Assembly: GCA_029260015.1 (NCBI GenBank)
Contig: JAJDEB010000023.1
Coordinates: forward strand, 171,457 to 235,456
Origin: Phycisphaerae bacterium
Lineage (GTDB): Bacteria > Planctomycetota > Phycisphaerae > UBA1845
Length of the DNA: 64,000 bases
Reading direction: 5' to 3'
Part shown: piece by piece, positions 1-9,813 of the stretch
Numbering within the stretch: position 1 is the stretch's first letter
How the letters are laid out: each line of letters begins with the position of its first letter
Notes under the pieces: model-generated
The model's database searches: none
What the model was told of the DNA's origin: nothing
What the model saw: only the letters and a program-made list of their open reading frames with translations
Position numbers and translations under genes: made by a program

Positions 1-64
1 CACCCGACACCAATGCGACCAGCACGATAAAGATGGCGAATGCCGGAGCAAGCCAAGGTGAGAA

Positions 65-280
65 TCAGGGAATCGGATCGGTGATGCCTTTGGACAAGAG
101 GGCATGTCCAAACATGATTGCGGCCAGAACTGCGCCCAGAATATGCAAGACGCCCAGCAACATTAAGAAACGGGGCGTATCATAGTACTCAGAACCGCGT
201 GGAAGATCGAATTCGTCCGGAACTCGTACATTCGGATCAAACCATTCTGTATTTTGATCCTCTTGCGAATCCATGGTCAA
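65..280 (-). CDS. small membrane protein, possibly truncated
   Basis: A 71-residue protein with an acidic N-terminal half and one clear hydrophobic segment (about residues 38-62, FLMLLGVLHILGAV...). I do not recognise the family. The TTG start overlaps the TGA stop of the upstream amidotransferase gene (TTGA); an ATG two codons further in (274) is an equally good start, so translational coupling is likely. Reading on in the same frame past the TGA stop at 65-67 gives a second strongly hydrophobic stretch reaching the window edge. The protein may therefore normally have two membrane helices and be interrupted here by a nonsense codon. Function unknown. Confidence 0.55.
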   Translation of the reverse strand: MTMDSQEDQNTEWFDPNVRVPDEFDLPRGSEYYDTPRFLMLLGVLHILGAVLAAIMFGHALLSKGITDPIP

Positions 281-1005
281 TCAACCATGTCCATGAACCG
301 CCGAAGAAGTTGATCCGATTCTGGCGTGGGCACGGGGTTGCTGGTGAGCGTTTCAAAAACGGAATCGTCCGGGACGTAGCTGTCGCGATAGAACCCGAGT
401 CGTTCGATCAGCCGGGCGGCATCCATCTCAGCGTGGAACTGGGTTCCGTAGACCAGCTTATCGCGCAGGCGAAACACCTGATTGCGACATCGCTGACTGT
501 ACGCCAACTCGACGGCTAGCTCGGGCAGGCGCACGACATAATCGTGATGGCCCATGTGGCCGAAAAACGACTTGGGCAATCCTTCAAACATCGGATCCTT
601 GGACCCGTCTTCGCTCAGCCACAGATTAAACGTTCCCACTTCTTCGTGGGCGATGTCGGTGATAACCGATCCACCCAAGACCTTCGCGATGAACTGATGG
701 CCCCAGCATGATCCGAAGATCGGACGATCGGTCTCGACAAGTTTCAAGACCAGATCGGTCATCGGACCCGTGAAGTCGTAGTCTTCGGTCACCGTATGCG
801 CACCAGCCCCTCCGAGAATGACAGCCGCATACGGATCGACGTCGCTCAACTTGATGTTCGGATTCTCGGTGACGTTGATTGTCTGAAGTTCAACCCGATC
901 GCATCCGAGTCGCTCTGCGAAGCAGCTTCGCTCGTGCTCGGCGATGTGCGGTTGATCTCGCACCTGGATCAAGACGACTTTAGTAGCTGCGTTGGAATGC
1001 GTCAT
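277..1005 (-). CDS. class I glutamine amidotransferase domain protein
   Basis: Stand-alone class I (triad) glutamine amidotransferase of about 242 residues. The nucleophile elbow GSCWGHQ and the QFHAE motif supply the Cys-His-Glu triad; the ILGGAG oxyanion-loop region lies upstream. Similar free-standing proteins are annotated as GMP-synthase-like amidotransferases or gamma-glutamyl-peptide hydrolases, so the ammonia acceptor or substrate cannot be told from sequence. I chose the ATG at 1005 (MTHSNAATK) because AGGAAA lies about 10 bases upstream of it; the open frame runs 12 codons further without such a site. It is the first gene of a probable two-gene minus-strand operon with the small membrane protein that follows. 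Confidence 0.85.
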   Translation of the reverse strand: MTHSNAATKVVLIQVRDQPHIAEHERSCFAERLGCDRVELQTINVTENPNIKLSDVDPYAAVILGGAGAHTVTEDYDFTGPMTDLVLKLVETDRPIFGSCWGHQFIAKVLGGSVITDIAHEEVGTFNLWLSEDGSKDPMFEGLPKSFFGHMGHHDYVVRLPELAVELAYSQRCRNQVFRLRDKLVYGTQFHAEMDAARLIERLGFYRDSYVPDDSVFETLTSNPVPTPESDQLLRRFMDMVD

Positions 1006-1338
1006 TGCTCTCAGATTTCCTAAGGCTAGGGATTCCGGCATCGCTGTATCAGCGGACGGTCGGCGAGATCATAAGCGATCGAGAACGATCGGGCCAAACA
1101 GGCCAAAAACCGCACCTAACGCTGCCGCCACAACGTTCGCAGACAGGGTTACACAACTTCTTACGGGATATATCGTTTGGTCAGATTCCGCTCGCCGTCA
1201 GCTACCGATATGCTACAAATTCTCGCGAAATTTCGTTCATCCAGCCCGACGGTAGGCGTGTGGGTCGCCGTCGACGATCGCGGAAAATCTTAAACCGCAA
1301 AGCACGCGGTTCATACAACTCTTTGGAGACGCCCGAAC
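1006..1338. other. divergent intergenic region
   Basis: About 330 bases between the divergently transcribed amidotransferase and M16 peptidase genes. It must hold both promoters. I see no RNA gene, repeat or convincing promoter hexamer pair in it. Confidence 0.5.
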
Positions 1339-4194
1339 ATGAACAGGCAAATATTGTCAACGTTGGCAGTCGTCGTCGCTGCCGCCAGCGCGATTCCCGT
1401 CAGCGCCGAAAACCTTCCAAGTGACCAAAGCATTCAAACCGGTAAGTTCGACAACGGACTGACCTGGATGTATCGCCAGCACGACAACCCGCCGGAAAAG
1501 ATGGCCATGATGATCCATGTGTCCAGCGGCTCGCTCAATGAAAAGGAAAACCAGCGCGGCTTGGCACACTTCCTCGAGCACATGGCCTTTAACGGAACGG
1601 AGAATTTCGCGCCCGGTGAACTCATCAAGTTTTTCGAGAGCATCGGCATGGAATTCGGTGCCGATCTCAACGCGTTCACCAGCTTCAATCAAACATCGTA
1701 CATGCTTTTCACGCCTACGAACAAGACATCGCAAATTGATGAAGGAATGATGGCTCTTAGCGATTATGTCTTCCGGGCGTTGCTCTTGCAGGATGAGATC
1801 GACAAGGAGCGCGGCGTCGTCATGTCGGAATGGCGCTCCGGCCGCGGTGCCCAACAGCGCATTTTCGATCAGATGTTGGAGAGCGTATTTGGCGGAACAC
1901 GGTTTGCCGAACGTCTTCCCATCGGACTGCCCGACATCCTCAACACGGCCAACCGCGACGCATTCGAAGATTACTACCGCACCTGGTATCGCCCCGAACT
2001 GATGACGCTCATGGTCGTCGGCGACGCCCCGCTGGAAGACGTCAAACCAAGCATGGAAAAATGGTTCGGACAATACAAAGCCACCGAACCAGCACGCAAG
2101 CAAGAGTCGGCTGGCTTTCAGCCTTTTTCCACAGAGCGGGCCTTCGTCTTCAGCGATCCGGAGTTGTCGGACTGCAACGTCGATCTTTACAACATCAGCG
2201 CTGCCCGCCCACCAGTGACGACCGTCGAACAGGCCCGTGTCGAAATGGTGGAAAATGTCGCATCGTGGATCGTGAACCGTCGTCTCAGTGAGCGCGTTCA
2301 AAAAGGAACCGCCACGTATCAAAGAGCCAACTGCAGCGTCGGCAATTTCTTCAATGAAGCCATGCTGATTAATGCCTCGGCGAGCGGTGAACCGGGAACC
2401 TGGAACAAGATGCTCGACGAATTGATCGTCGAGCTAACGCGAGCCAACGCACACGGATTCACCGAACGCGAACTCGAAATGGCGAAGAAGGAAATCCTCG
2501 CCGACGCCAAGCGCGATGTTGAGCGGGAACCCACGCGCAATGCCAAAGGCCATCTGTTTGAGATGAACAGCGCCGTGACCAACAAGGAACCGGTTCTCTC
2601 GGCCAAGCAACAACTCGAACTGACGGAGAAACTTCTGCAAACGATCACGACCGATGAACTGGCAAAGGCGTTCTCGACCCACTTCGGCGCAAAGACTTTT
2701 GGCTATGTGGTCACCTTGCCCAAAAAAGATGGCGTTGCCATGCCGTCCAGTGAAGATGTTTTGACCGCTGCCAAAGCCGCATGGAACATCAAGACCGAAC
2801 CGATCAGGGAAGAGACGACTCCGACGGATCTGTTGGCAGCCGCTCCCAAGTCCGGTTCCGTCGCCGAGAAAACCACGGACGAAGACTTGAAAATCACCAG
2901 CGCCTGGCTCGACAATGGCGTCCGCGTGCATCACCGCTTCATGGATTACAAGAAGGATCAGGTGATGATGAGCATCCACCTCGCAGGTGGACGCATCGAG
3001 GAAACCGAAACCAATCGCGGTGAAATTGAGTTGGCTGCTTACGCCCTTTCAGCTCAGCCCGCCACCAATCGCCTGACTTCGACCAACGTTCGCGACATCA
3101 TGACCGGACACACCATCGGCGTTGGTGTTTCTCCAACGACAGACACCGTCATGCTGAGCGTGATCGGTTCGCCAAAGGAACTCGATACCGGCTTGCAGTT
3201 GGCCCACGCGCTGTTGACCGATGGCAAGATCGAAGACAGTGCCGTCAACGTCTGGCGTCAGCAGCAAAAGCAGCAGCGCATCTTTGCGCAGGCACTACCA
3301 CAATTTAAAGCGTACGAATCGCTCATGGACGCCATCTCCGGTGGTGACATTCGCATGACGCCCCTGCTTCCGGAAAATCGGGTTGAAGCCTTAACCGCAG
3401 AAGCCGCCCAAAAACGATGGAACAGCTTCGTGGCCAAGGCACCGATCGAAGTGGCTATCGTCGGCGAGATTCCCCTAGATCGTGCGATGGAGTTGGCCAG
3501 TCAATATGTCGGTTCGCTGCCCAAGCGTGAACGCAATGCATCACACATTGACGCCCTGCGCACGCTGAAGCGCGGTGAAGGCCCGCTCGTCCGCAATGTT
3601 GAAGTCAACACCATGACCGAAAAGGGAATGGCCATCGCTGGTTTCGTCGGCTGCGAAGCCCAAAACGTCCATGATAGCCGGGCGTTGGAATTGAGTTCCG
3701 AAATCCTCACCAGCCGCCTGATCAAGCGTATTCGCGAAGAACTGGCGATCGTTTACTCATTGAGCGCAATGAATCAGCCGTCGAGCACCTTCCGGGATTC
3801 GGGCATGTTCATGTCGCAAGCCCCGTGCGAACCGACCAAGGCACAGCAAGTTGTTGAAGAAGCGAACAAGATCTTCGCTGCGTTCGCCAAAACGGGACCC
3901 TCTGAAGAAGAACTGTCCAACGCCAAGAAGCAGGTTAAGAACAACCTCGACGAAGACATGAAGGAACCGGGCTACTGGTTCAGCGTCTTGCAGAAGCTTG
4001 ATTATCACGACATGAAACTCGCCGATGAAAAAGCCCTGCCCGATGTCTTTGACACGTTTACTACCCAGGAATTGGTCAAAGTATTTGGCAAGTATTACAA
4101 GCCAAGTCGCCAGTTCCGCGTAACGGCTGTCCCGTCGGGAACCGACGCCGAAGCCAAGGAAGCGGCCAAGACAGCCGCCGCAACGTCGTCATAA
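1339..4194 (+). CDS. secreted M16 family zinc metallopeptidase
   Basis: A 951-residue insulinase/pitrilysin-type peptidase. Residues 1-23 form a signal peptide ending at SAENL. The inverted zinc motif HxxEH appears as HFLEH at residues 77-81 in the first M16 domain. A second, M16C-like half (from about residue 520) lacks the motif, as is usual when both halves are fused in one chain. The length fits periplasmic two-lobed M16 enzymes that degrade unfolded peptides inside a closed chamber. GGAG lies about 10 bases before the ATG. The gene stands alone and is followed by a strong intrinsic terminator. Confidence 0.92.
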   Translation: MNRQILSTLAVVVAAASAIPVSAENLPSDQSIQTGKFDNGLTWMYRQHDNPPEKMAMMIHVSSGSLNEKENQRGLAHFLEHMAFNGTENFAPGELIKFFESIGMEFGADLNAFTSFNQTSYMLFTPTNKTSQIDEGMMALSDYVFRALLLQDEIDKERGVVMSEWRSGRGAQQRIFDQMLESVFGGTRFAERLPIGLPDILNTANRDAFEDYYRTWYRPELMTLMVVGDAPLEDVKPSMEKWFGQYKATEPARKQESAGFQPFSTERAFVFSDPELSDCNVDLYNISAARPPVTTVEQARVEMVENVASWIVNRRLSERVQKGTATYQRANCSVGNFFNEAMLINASASGEPGTWNKMLDELIVELTRANAHGFTERELEMAKKEILADAKRDVEREPTRNAKGHLFEMNSAVTNKEPVLSAKQQLELTEKLLQTITTDELAKAFSTHFGAKTFGYVVTLPKKDGVAMPSSEDVLTAAKAAWNIKTEPIREETTPTDLLAAAPKSGSVAEKTTDEDLKITSAWLDNGVRVHHRFMDYKKDQVMMSIHLAGGRIEETETNRGEIELAAYALSAQPATNRLTSTNVRDIMTGHTIGVGVSPTTDTVMLSVIGSPKELDTGLQLAHALLTDGKIEDSAVNVWRQQQKQQRIFAQALPQFKAYESLMDAISGGDIRMTPLLPENRVEALTAEAAQKRWNSFVAKAPIEVAIVGEIPLDRAMELASQYVGSLPKRERNASHIDALRTLKRGEGPLVRNVEVNTMTEKGMAIAGFVGCEAQNVHDSRALELSSEILTSRLIKRIREELAIVYSLSAMNQPSSTFRDSGMFMSQAPCEPTKAQQVVEEANKIFAAFAKTGPSEEELSNAKKQVKNNLDEDMKEPGYWFSVLQKLDYHDMKLADEKALPDVFDTFTTQELVKVFGKYYKPSRQFRVTAVPSGTDAEAKEAAKTAAATSS

Positions 4195-4230
4195 ACCAAA
4201 ATCCCTTAAACCAGCAGTGTTCATAATCGA

Positions 4231-4266
4231 AGAGTCCGTCGGGGAAACCCGGCGGGCTCTTTTTTG
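4231..4266 (+). terminator. rho-independent terminator of the M16 gene
   Basis: A 13-base stem (AGAGTCCGTCGGG paired with CCCGGCGGGCTCT, two G-T pairs) with a GAAA loop, followed by six T. It lies 36 bases after the M16 stop codon. Confidence 0.9.
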
Positions 4267-4416
4267 ATTCTGAAACCGCCGCCACATTTCGACGATGATG
4301 CTATTTCCAGGCGATTGCATCCGCAGGAACTTGTACGCGGTTGTGTTTAAGGCGCAAGTGGCTTGCCCTAATGCGAAACCTGAACATACAATCGACAGAG
4401 CATCGCTGGGCCGGGC

Positions 4417-4638
4417 ATGAGAAATGTCCTGAGTTCGCCCCCAGCTTGCCGGACCAAACATCAACGCCCGACTCCGACAGGTGCCCCCGTGGATGGAACC
4501 CTATTTTGGATCATCGTAGCCTCGGTCTTCGCCCTGATCTTCGCACGTCAACCGCGCAACTGCTGCCGGTCCTGCGGCTTCAAGAACCGAGGCATCGCCA
4601 AATTCTGCGGGAAATGTGGCAGCAAGATCAAGCGATAG
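4417..4638 (+). CDS. small membrane protein with C-terminal zinc ribbon
   Basis: A 73-residue protein with one membrane segment (about residues 29-43, LFWIIVASVFALIF) followed by a CxxC...CxxC zinc ribbon (CRSCGF...FCGKCG) at the C-terminus and a basic tail. The start is uncertain: an in-frame GTG just before the membrane segment would give a shorter protein of about 48 residues. It is followed 40 bases later by another zinc-ribbon membrane protein on the same strand, so the two may be co-transcribed. Function unknown; zinc-ribbon domains of this type are common in planctomycetes. Confidence 0.5.
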   Translation: MRNVLSSPPACRTKHQRPTPTGAPVDGTLFWIIVASVFALIFARQPRNCCRSCGFKNRGIAKFCGKCGSKIKR

Positions 4639-4678
4639 CACGCTGTTGAATTTGAAAACAAGGCTCGGAGCTTGATTT

Positions 4679-5227
4679 TTGACAATCGCCCGCACACTCA
4701 AGCGATGGATGAACAAACCCCTGTTCGGCACGCGCGTCATTGCGAAAGATGCTGCGGTTGATGCAGCGCAATTCTCAGAAGACGAATATCCCGTCAGTTG
4801 CGCCAAGTGCGGATATCTGTTGCGCGGTCTTAGCGACGGGAATTGCCCCGAATGCGGTACGCCCTTCGCGCGCGGCCGGTTACTCGTCATTCAATATGTA
4901 CGCGGCTTGAGAGGTCCGTATTGGCGCGATTCGAAAGCTGGTAGATGGTCGCGCAGGCTTGCGGCAACTGGTATCGTATTGTTCTGCACGAGCGTGGTCG
5001 CATCCCTAACCTCATCTATCTTGATGCAACCGAGTCCTCCATCCGTAACTCCTGGGCAATTGGACTCCTTGAGGCTCTACAACGTGACAGTAGAAGGCGC
5101 CATGGTTGGTGGACCATTCTTGACGATGACAGCAGTGAGCCTGTTGGCTTGGACCTATCCACCGGAATTTAGAAAAAAGCGGCGCGCGATCAGAAACGCG
5201 ATAATCTCATCACTTCGCAACGACTAA
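4679..5227 (+). CDS. membrane protein with planctomycete-type zinc ribbon
   Basis: A 182-residue protein whose N-terminal third carries CAKCGYLLRGL...CPECG, a zinc ribbon recurring in many Planctomycetota membrane proteins. Two hydrophobic segments follow (near residues 95-115 and 145-160). The TTG start is preceded by GGAG at 8 bases; an internal ATG at 4709 is the alternative but has no ribosome binding site. Its stop codon overlaps the stop of the convergent S9 peptidase gene by 4 bases. No enzymatic function can be inferred. Confidence 0.7.
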   Translation: MTIARTLKRWMNKPLFGTRVIAKDAAVDAAQFSEDEYPVSCAKCGYLLRGLSDGNCPECGTPFARGRLLVIQYVRGLRGPYWRDSKAGRWSRRLAATGIVLFCTSVVASLTSSILMQPSPPSVTPGQLDSLRLYNVTVEGAMVGGPFLTMTAVSLLAWTYPPEFRKKRRAIRNAIISSLRND

Positions 5228-7155
5228 CTGCTGGTCGTTGATGCCTCGGTTTCTTCCCGTTTCAACTTGCTTTCAAAGAAGTCGGCGAGTCTTTGGTAGA
5301 ATTCGACTCGGTTTTCTTCTTTGCGGAAACCGTGGCCTTCATCTTCGAAGATCAGCAATTCCGAATCGTGGTTTCGTTTTTTGAGTGCTTCGTGAAGTTG
5401 CTCGGCTTCCTGGACTGGGACGCGCGGGTCGTTTCTTCCGTGGGCGATTAGGATAGGTGTTTCGATGCGGTCGACCAATCGGATCGGGCTGATCGATTCC
5501 AGGAATTCCGGATCGGATAGCGGGCCGTATTCGACTTCGCGCAGTTTTCGGCGATATGCTTTCGTGCGTTCGAGGAAGGTCTTGAAGTTGACGATGCCGA
5601 CCACGTCGCACGCCGCGCCAAACAACTTCGGCGCTTGGGTGATGGTCGCGACCACCATGAATCCACCATAGCTGCCGCCATATGCCCCGATCATGCGCTG
5701 TTTGCTGTAACCATTGTCAACAAGCCACTGGGCGGCTTGCACGCCGTCGCGGACGCTGTCCATGCGTTTCTTGTAATTGTCCATCTCCAGATAACGCTTG
5801 CCGTATCCGCTGCTGCCCCGCACATTCGGAGCGATCACACCGAATCCGCGCGACAGAAAATACTGGAAGCTGCGCACCAGTCCCGGGCGAAATTGCGATT
5901 CAGGACCACCGTGAAAACTTACGATGAACGGTATCGGCGTGCCCTTTTTGAAATCCTTGGGCGTGTAGAGAAATGCCGGCACTTCCAATCCGTCGAACGA
6001 TTTGTAGCGGATCAATTCGGGCAGGCTGAAACTTGCGAGATCGATACCCTGAAGCTCAGCTTCGGTCATGGCCACCGGAGCGTCCTTCGGATTCGTCCGC
6101 GACCATTTGAACATCACGCCCGGATCGTTCGAGCTTTCCACGCGGTAGAGAATATCGTTACCGCGCAAGCGCACGTTGCCGATGATTCCTTTTTTGCATG
6201 GTGGGCCATCGACCGGTTTGAAATCGGGCAGCGTTCTCAGATGCATCGTGCGATAACCGTCTTCGTTGAGCATGATCGCAGCCAGCGTCCGCTCGTGACT
6301 CATCGCCACACCGTCAATTTCATGTTCGCCCAAGTCAGTTGCGACAGGCGAAATTGCACCAGTCGTCAGATCGAGCTTGCGAAGCGTTCGAAGGTCTCCG
6401 CGATAATTCGTACTAACCAGAATTGATTTTCCGTCGGCTAGGTAACCTTCCGCACCGAATGAACTCTCTTCGTCCGTCGGTGTCACTTCGCGGATGGCGC
6501 CCGATTTAAGATCAATTTCAAACAACTGCGAATAGGTCGAAGAATTGTACTTACCCACCATCAGGCGTGATTGATCCGGACTGAAGTCAGCCGGAAAAAA
6601 GTAACCGCTCTTGTCGCAAACGCGTTTGGATTCACGCGTTTCAAGATCGTACACATAGACATAGAAGTCATTCTTGGATTCGCGGTTGGCTCGATAGGCG
6701 AACGCCTTTGAGTCCGGCTGCCAAACCACCGATCCAAAAACCGTCTCTCGATCGACAAGCGCTGGCTCGATTTTCTCGGTCTTCGTATTGAGCAGGTACA
6801 AGTCGTCCTGTTCATTCCCGCCGATCGAAGCGCCAAACACAATCCACGCGCCATCGTCCGAAAGCGAATACCCGCTAATTCCATCCTCAAGATCCGTCAG
6901 CGCCTTGGCCGCGCCCGTTGGCGACTTCTTGCAAAAGAGTTGATAGACACCGTCGGGATCATCAATGAAATAGAACGTGCCATCGGGCGCGAGGTCACCC
7001 GAACTTGGAGCGCTGATTTTGATGAATTGCGCCATGCTCACAGATTGATCGGCTCCGCTGCAACGTTCTGTGTTCATGATGATTGTTCCGACAGCCAGCG
7101 TCAGCGACATGGCCAACGTCCATACACGACGACCGTTTGCATATCCGAGAGTCAT
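5224..7155 (-). CDS. secreted S9 family (prolyl oligopeptidase-like) peptidase
   Basis: About 643 residues. A signal peptide is followed by a beta-propeller of TolB/PD40-like repeats (about residues 45-370) and a C-terminal alpha/beta-hydrolase domain. The catalytic triad is visible: Ser in GGSYGG (about residue 495), Asp in HGRNDPRVP (about 576) and His in DEGHGF (about 608). Enzymes of this subfamily release di- or oligopeptides from peptide N-termini outside the cytoplasm. I place the start at the ATG at 7155, which has AGGAAAGGG 8 bases upstream; the in-frame GTG at 7164 touches that site. The gene converges on the preceding zinc-ribbon gene. Confidence 0.9.
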   Translation of the reverse strand: MTLGYANGRRVWTLAMSLTLAVGTIIMNTERCSGADQSVSMAQFIKISAPSSGDLAPDGTFYFIDDPDGVYQLFCKKSPTGAAKALTDLEDGISGYSLSDDGAWIVFGASIGGNEQDDLYLLNTKTEKIEPALVDRETVFGSVVWQPDSKAFAYRANRESKNDFYVYVYDLETRESKRVCDKSGYFFPADFSPDQSRLMVGKYNSSTYSQLFEIDLKSGAIREVTPTDEESSFGAEGYLADGKSILVSTNYRGDLRTLRKLDLTTGAISPVATDLGEHEIDGVAMSHERTLAAIMLNEDGYRTMHLRTLPDFKPVDGPPCKKGIIGNVRLRGNDILYRVESSNDPGVMFKWSRTNPKDAPVAMTEAELQGIDLASFSLPELIRYKSFDGLEVPAFLYTPKDFKKGTPIPFIVSFHGGPESQFRPGLVRSFQYFLSRGFGVIAPNVRGSSGYGKRYLEMDNYKKRMDSVRDGVQAAQWLVDNGYSKQRMIGAYGGSYGGFMVVATITQAPKLFGAACDVVGIVNFKTFLERTKAYRRKLREVEYGPLSDPEFLESISPIRLVDRIETPILIAHGRNDPRVPVQEAEQLHEALKKRNHDSELLIFEDEGHGFRKEENRVEFYQRLADFFESKLKREETEASTTSS

Positions 7156-7673
7156 TGGTGACACCCTTTCCTGAATCGGCCCCTTGAATCGGCCCTTTGA
7201 TTTTCAAATTTGCCTGTGTGGTTCTCAGTGTTGCAGAGGTTAGCCGCGATCGGTGCGGACGCCAATCGAAAGAGGGCCGCGAAGATGTAATCTCTTGTAA
7301 ACAAACGCGTTATGGGAAGATCGAACAGGCCGTCATGTGCGACCGAACGATGCGACGATCGAAACGCGATTTTTGCCGCAATTAAGAGGGGTGCCGTCAG
7401 GTGACGATAACAATAGTGGTTATCGGACAGTTACGCTCGAGTGCGTCGCCGCGAAGGTCGAACGGATTGGGGCCTGACTTTTGGTCGGGAAGCGAATCGG
7501 AAGCGGATTCCTTAACTACGCAATAGGGGATCGCCCTCCGATGAATCAGATGACGGTGTTGCAGCCTTGCAAGCAGGGTCTGCGATATCGCGGCGCTGAT
7601 CCGGACGACCACCCGCCGATTCCCCATCGCAAGATGCGTGGGCATGCATGATGTCCCTACGAGGCACAGAGAG
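7156..7673. other. divergent intergenic region, about 520 bases
   Basis: Lies between the S9 peptidase (minus) and the PD40 lipoprotein (plus). Short open frames on both strands have no ribosome binding site or recognisable product. I see no RNA gene or repeat. Confidence 0.4.
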
Positions 7674-8900
7674 ATGAAGAGATTGACACGACCGATGACC
7701 AAACCGCAGAAACACATCGTAAGCCTGCGCGGCTGGTTGCTGACGACATTTGCGATTTTGATCGCTGGTTCCGGGGGATGTTCGTTGTTACAAAATTCAA
7801 CGCACCCGGTCCAGAATGACAACTCTCAGGATGCTCCGTTCGTACCGGCTGACCCCGATCGCGAACCGATGCTCGCATCTTCTACACCGCACGGGCTCAG
7901 TGAATTCAGCGCCACGCCCTTGCAGGAAGACGTCCCTTTTGAACCGCGCACCATCCGCTCGTTGCGGCAGCATTCGTTTACTTCCGAAGGCTCCGACTCC
8001 GACGCCAGCATCAGCCCACATGGCGACACGATGGTCTTCGCGTCCACCCGTCATAACAACGCCCCGGACATCTATACCAAGTCCGTCGATGGTGTGGCTG
8101 TCACCCAGTTGACAGCCGACCCGGCATGGGACGTTCAACCGGTGTACAGTCCCGATGGCATGCAGATTGCTTTCAGCAGCAATCGCGGCGGCAACTGGGA
8201 CATCTGGGTCATCGACCTTAAGGGTCGAACCCCCATTCAAATTACCGACGATCCAGGTGACGAAGTGCATCCGTCATGGTCACCAGATGGTAAGCGCATC
8301 GTGTACTCGCGCCTGCCCCCACGTGGTCAATGGGAATTGTGGGTCACCGAAACATCAACGTCAGCCACCCGGCGATTCATCGGGTATGGCTTGTTTCCGA
8401 CGTGGTCGCCGATGGGTGACACCATCGCCTTTCAGCGGGCCCGAAGTCGGGGCAGCCAGTGGTTCAGCATCTGGACCGTTCAACTCGAAGGGGGCGAACC
8501 TGGATACCCAACCGAGGTAGCTGCCAGTTCCGAAGCTGCACTGATCACACCGGCATGGAGCCCAGACGGAACCCGCTTGGTGTTCGCATCGGTCGGACCG
8601 AGCCTCGTAGGTTCTGACCCTGCATCGCTCGCCGCACCGCAATCGGACATCTTCGTGGTCAATATAAATGGCAGCAACAAGCAAAAATTGACAGACGGAC
8701 ACTCGGCAAATTTTGCGCCGGTCTGGTCTGGTGATGGGCGCGTGTACTTTTCAACGACACGCGGTGGGCCGGAAACCATATGGTCGGTCAACCCCAATGA
8801 TGCGGCGATGGATTCGCACGATGCAGGTTCGACAGCAGACGCGCCGATCATACAGGATCCACCGGAGATATCGGACGTGGGGCTGGCCAAGGATGCGTAG
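7674..8900 (+). CDS. PD40/TolB-like beta-propeller lipoprotein
   Basis: About 408 residues. An N-terminal hydrophobic stretch ends in a relaxed lipobox (AGSGGC), so it is probably lipid-anchored. The rest is a series of WD40-like PD40 repeats with the typical SPDG/SPDGK turns (for example YSPDGMQIAFSSNRGG, WSPDGKRIVYSR). TolB proteins of the Tol-Pal system share this fold, but the N-terminal TolB domain is absent and no tol or pal genes are nearby, so TolB itself is unlikely. The start at 7674 is chosen because GAGG lies 9 bases upstream; the frame is open to 7638. Confidence 0.8.
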   Translation: MKRLTRPMTKPQKHIVSLRGWLLTTFAILIAGSGGCSLLQNSTHPVQNDNSQDAPFVPADPDREPMLASSTPHGLSEFSATPLQEDVPFEPRTIRSLRQHSFTSEGSDSDASISPHGDTMVFASTRHNNAPDIYTKSVDGVAVTQLTADPAWDVQPVYSPDGMQIAFSSNRGGNWDIWVIDLKGRTPIQITDDPGDEVHPSWSPDGKRIVYSRLPPRGQWELWVTETSTSATRRFIGYGLFPTWSPMGDTIAFQRARSRGSQWFSIWTVQLEGGEPGYPTEVAASSEAALITPAWSPDGTRLVFASVGPSLVGSDPASLAAPQSDIFVVNINGSNKQKLTDGHSANFAPVWSGDGRVYFSTTRGGPETIWSVNPNDAAMDSHDAGSTADAPIIQDPPEISDVGLAKDA

Positions 8901-9001
8901 CTCAACTTAGAAACTAGGCGTACAGACAGCGCGTGTTCAACGAGGGTTGAGCGGATTCGAGCCTAAAGGCTTGTAGATTAAGCGCTACCGAAACTTTGAC
9001 G

Positions 9002-9811
9002 ATGTTCATAAGAGATGCACGACGCATGAACGCAGCTCGATCATGGATGATCAAGACCCATCGACGCTATGGCAGCCGAGTATTCGTCGCTCTGGTGACA
9101 TGTATTGTTACTTCTGGAACGATGCTATGCGGCTGCAGCCGAAGGGCGGCACAGACCACGCAGATTCAGAACCCATGGATGGGTTCGATGCGAATCGCGG
9201 TGGCACCGGCGCTGAACTTCAGCGGGTCGCGCGACTTCGATGCTGAGATCGTCGCCGACCTGATGGCCAGCGAATTAAGCCACGTTGACGGACTCGTGGT
9301 GATTCCTGTCAGTCGTTCCCTTAGTGTTCTCGCCCAACAAGGTCGAGATCGAATTCAATCGCCCGACCAGGCTATTGAAGTCATGCAGGCGCTGGGGGCT
9401 GAGGCTATTCTGGTTTTTGCAGTGACGGAGTATAACCCATATGAACCGCCAATCGTTGGTATCACAGCGCAGATCTATGGAAGCTCCTACGACAACCGGT
9501 TCGCCCGCGTCGATCCAGTACAAGCGTCACGCTCGGCTACGCCCGTGGGAGTGTACAACGTGGCAGCCCCCAACGAACCAGTCGCACAATCGTCACAAGT
9601 GTTCAATGCCGCACACGAACCCGTAATTAGGGCTGTAAAAACGTTTGCCCGATTGCGCAGTGCTGATGACAGTGCCTTCGGTTGGGAAAAATACCTGGTA
9701 AGTCAGGAACATTATCTAAGGTTCTGCTGTCAGGCCACGATAAAAGAACTAGTGCAAACCGGATACGGTCCCGAATCATTGACCGCATCTGGCAACCAAG
9801 AGAGTTATTGA
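9002..9811 (+). CDS. putative lipoprotein, CsgG/TolB-N-like fold
   Basis: About 269 residues. An N-terminal basic region and hydrophobic segment end in a lipobox-like LCGC, followed by a domain beginning RIAVAPALNFSG. The latter resembles the nucleotide-binding-like fold of CsgG and similar outer-membrane lipoproteins, but the resemblance is weak. The start is uncertain because ATGs at 9002, 9026 and 9047 all lack a clear ribosome binding site. Two bases separate its stop from the ATG of the next small gene, so they form an operon. Role unknown; an envelope-associated function is inferred only from the signal sequence. Confidence 0.6.
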   Translation: MFIRDARRMNAARSWMIKTHRRYGSRVFVALVTCIVTSGTMLCGCSRRAAQTTQIQNPWMGSMRIAVAPALNFSGSRDFDAEIVADLMASELSHVDGLVVIPVSRSLSVLAQQGRDRIQSPDQAIEVMQALGAEAILVFAVTEYNPYEPPIVGITAQIYGSSYDNRFARVDPVQASRSATPVGVYNVAAPNEPVAQSSQVFNAAHEPVIRAVKTFARLRSADDSAFGWEKYLVSQEHYLRFCCQATIKELVQTGYGPESLTASGNQESY

Positions 9812-9813
9812 AG

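Noticed and set aside
1357..2322. 321-residue open frame on the minus strand
   Set aside because: Antisense of the M16 peptidase gene, which has signal peptide, ribosome binding site and zinc motif.
5635..6426. 263-residue plus-strand open frame
   Set aside because: Antisense of the S9 peptidase catalytic domain.
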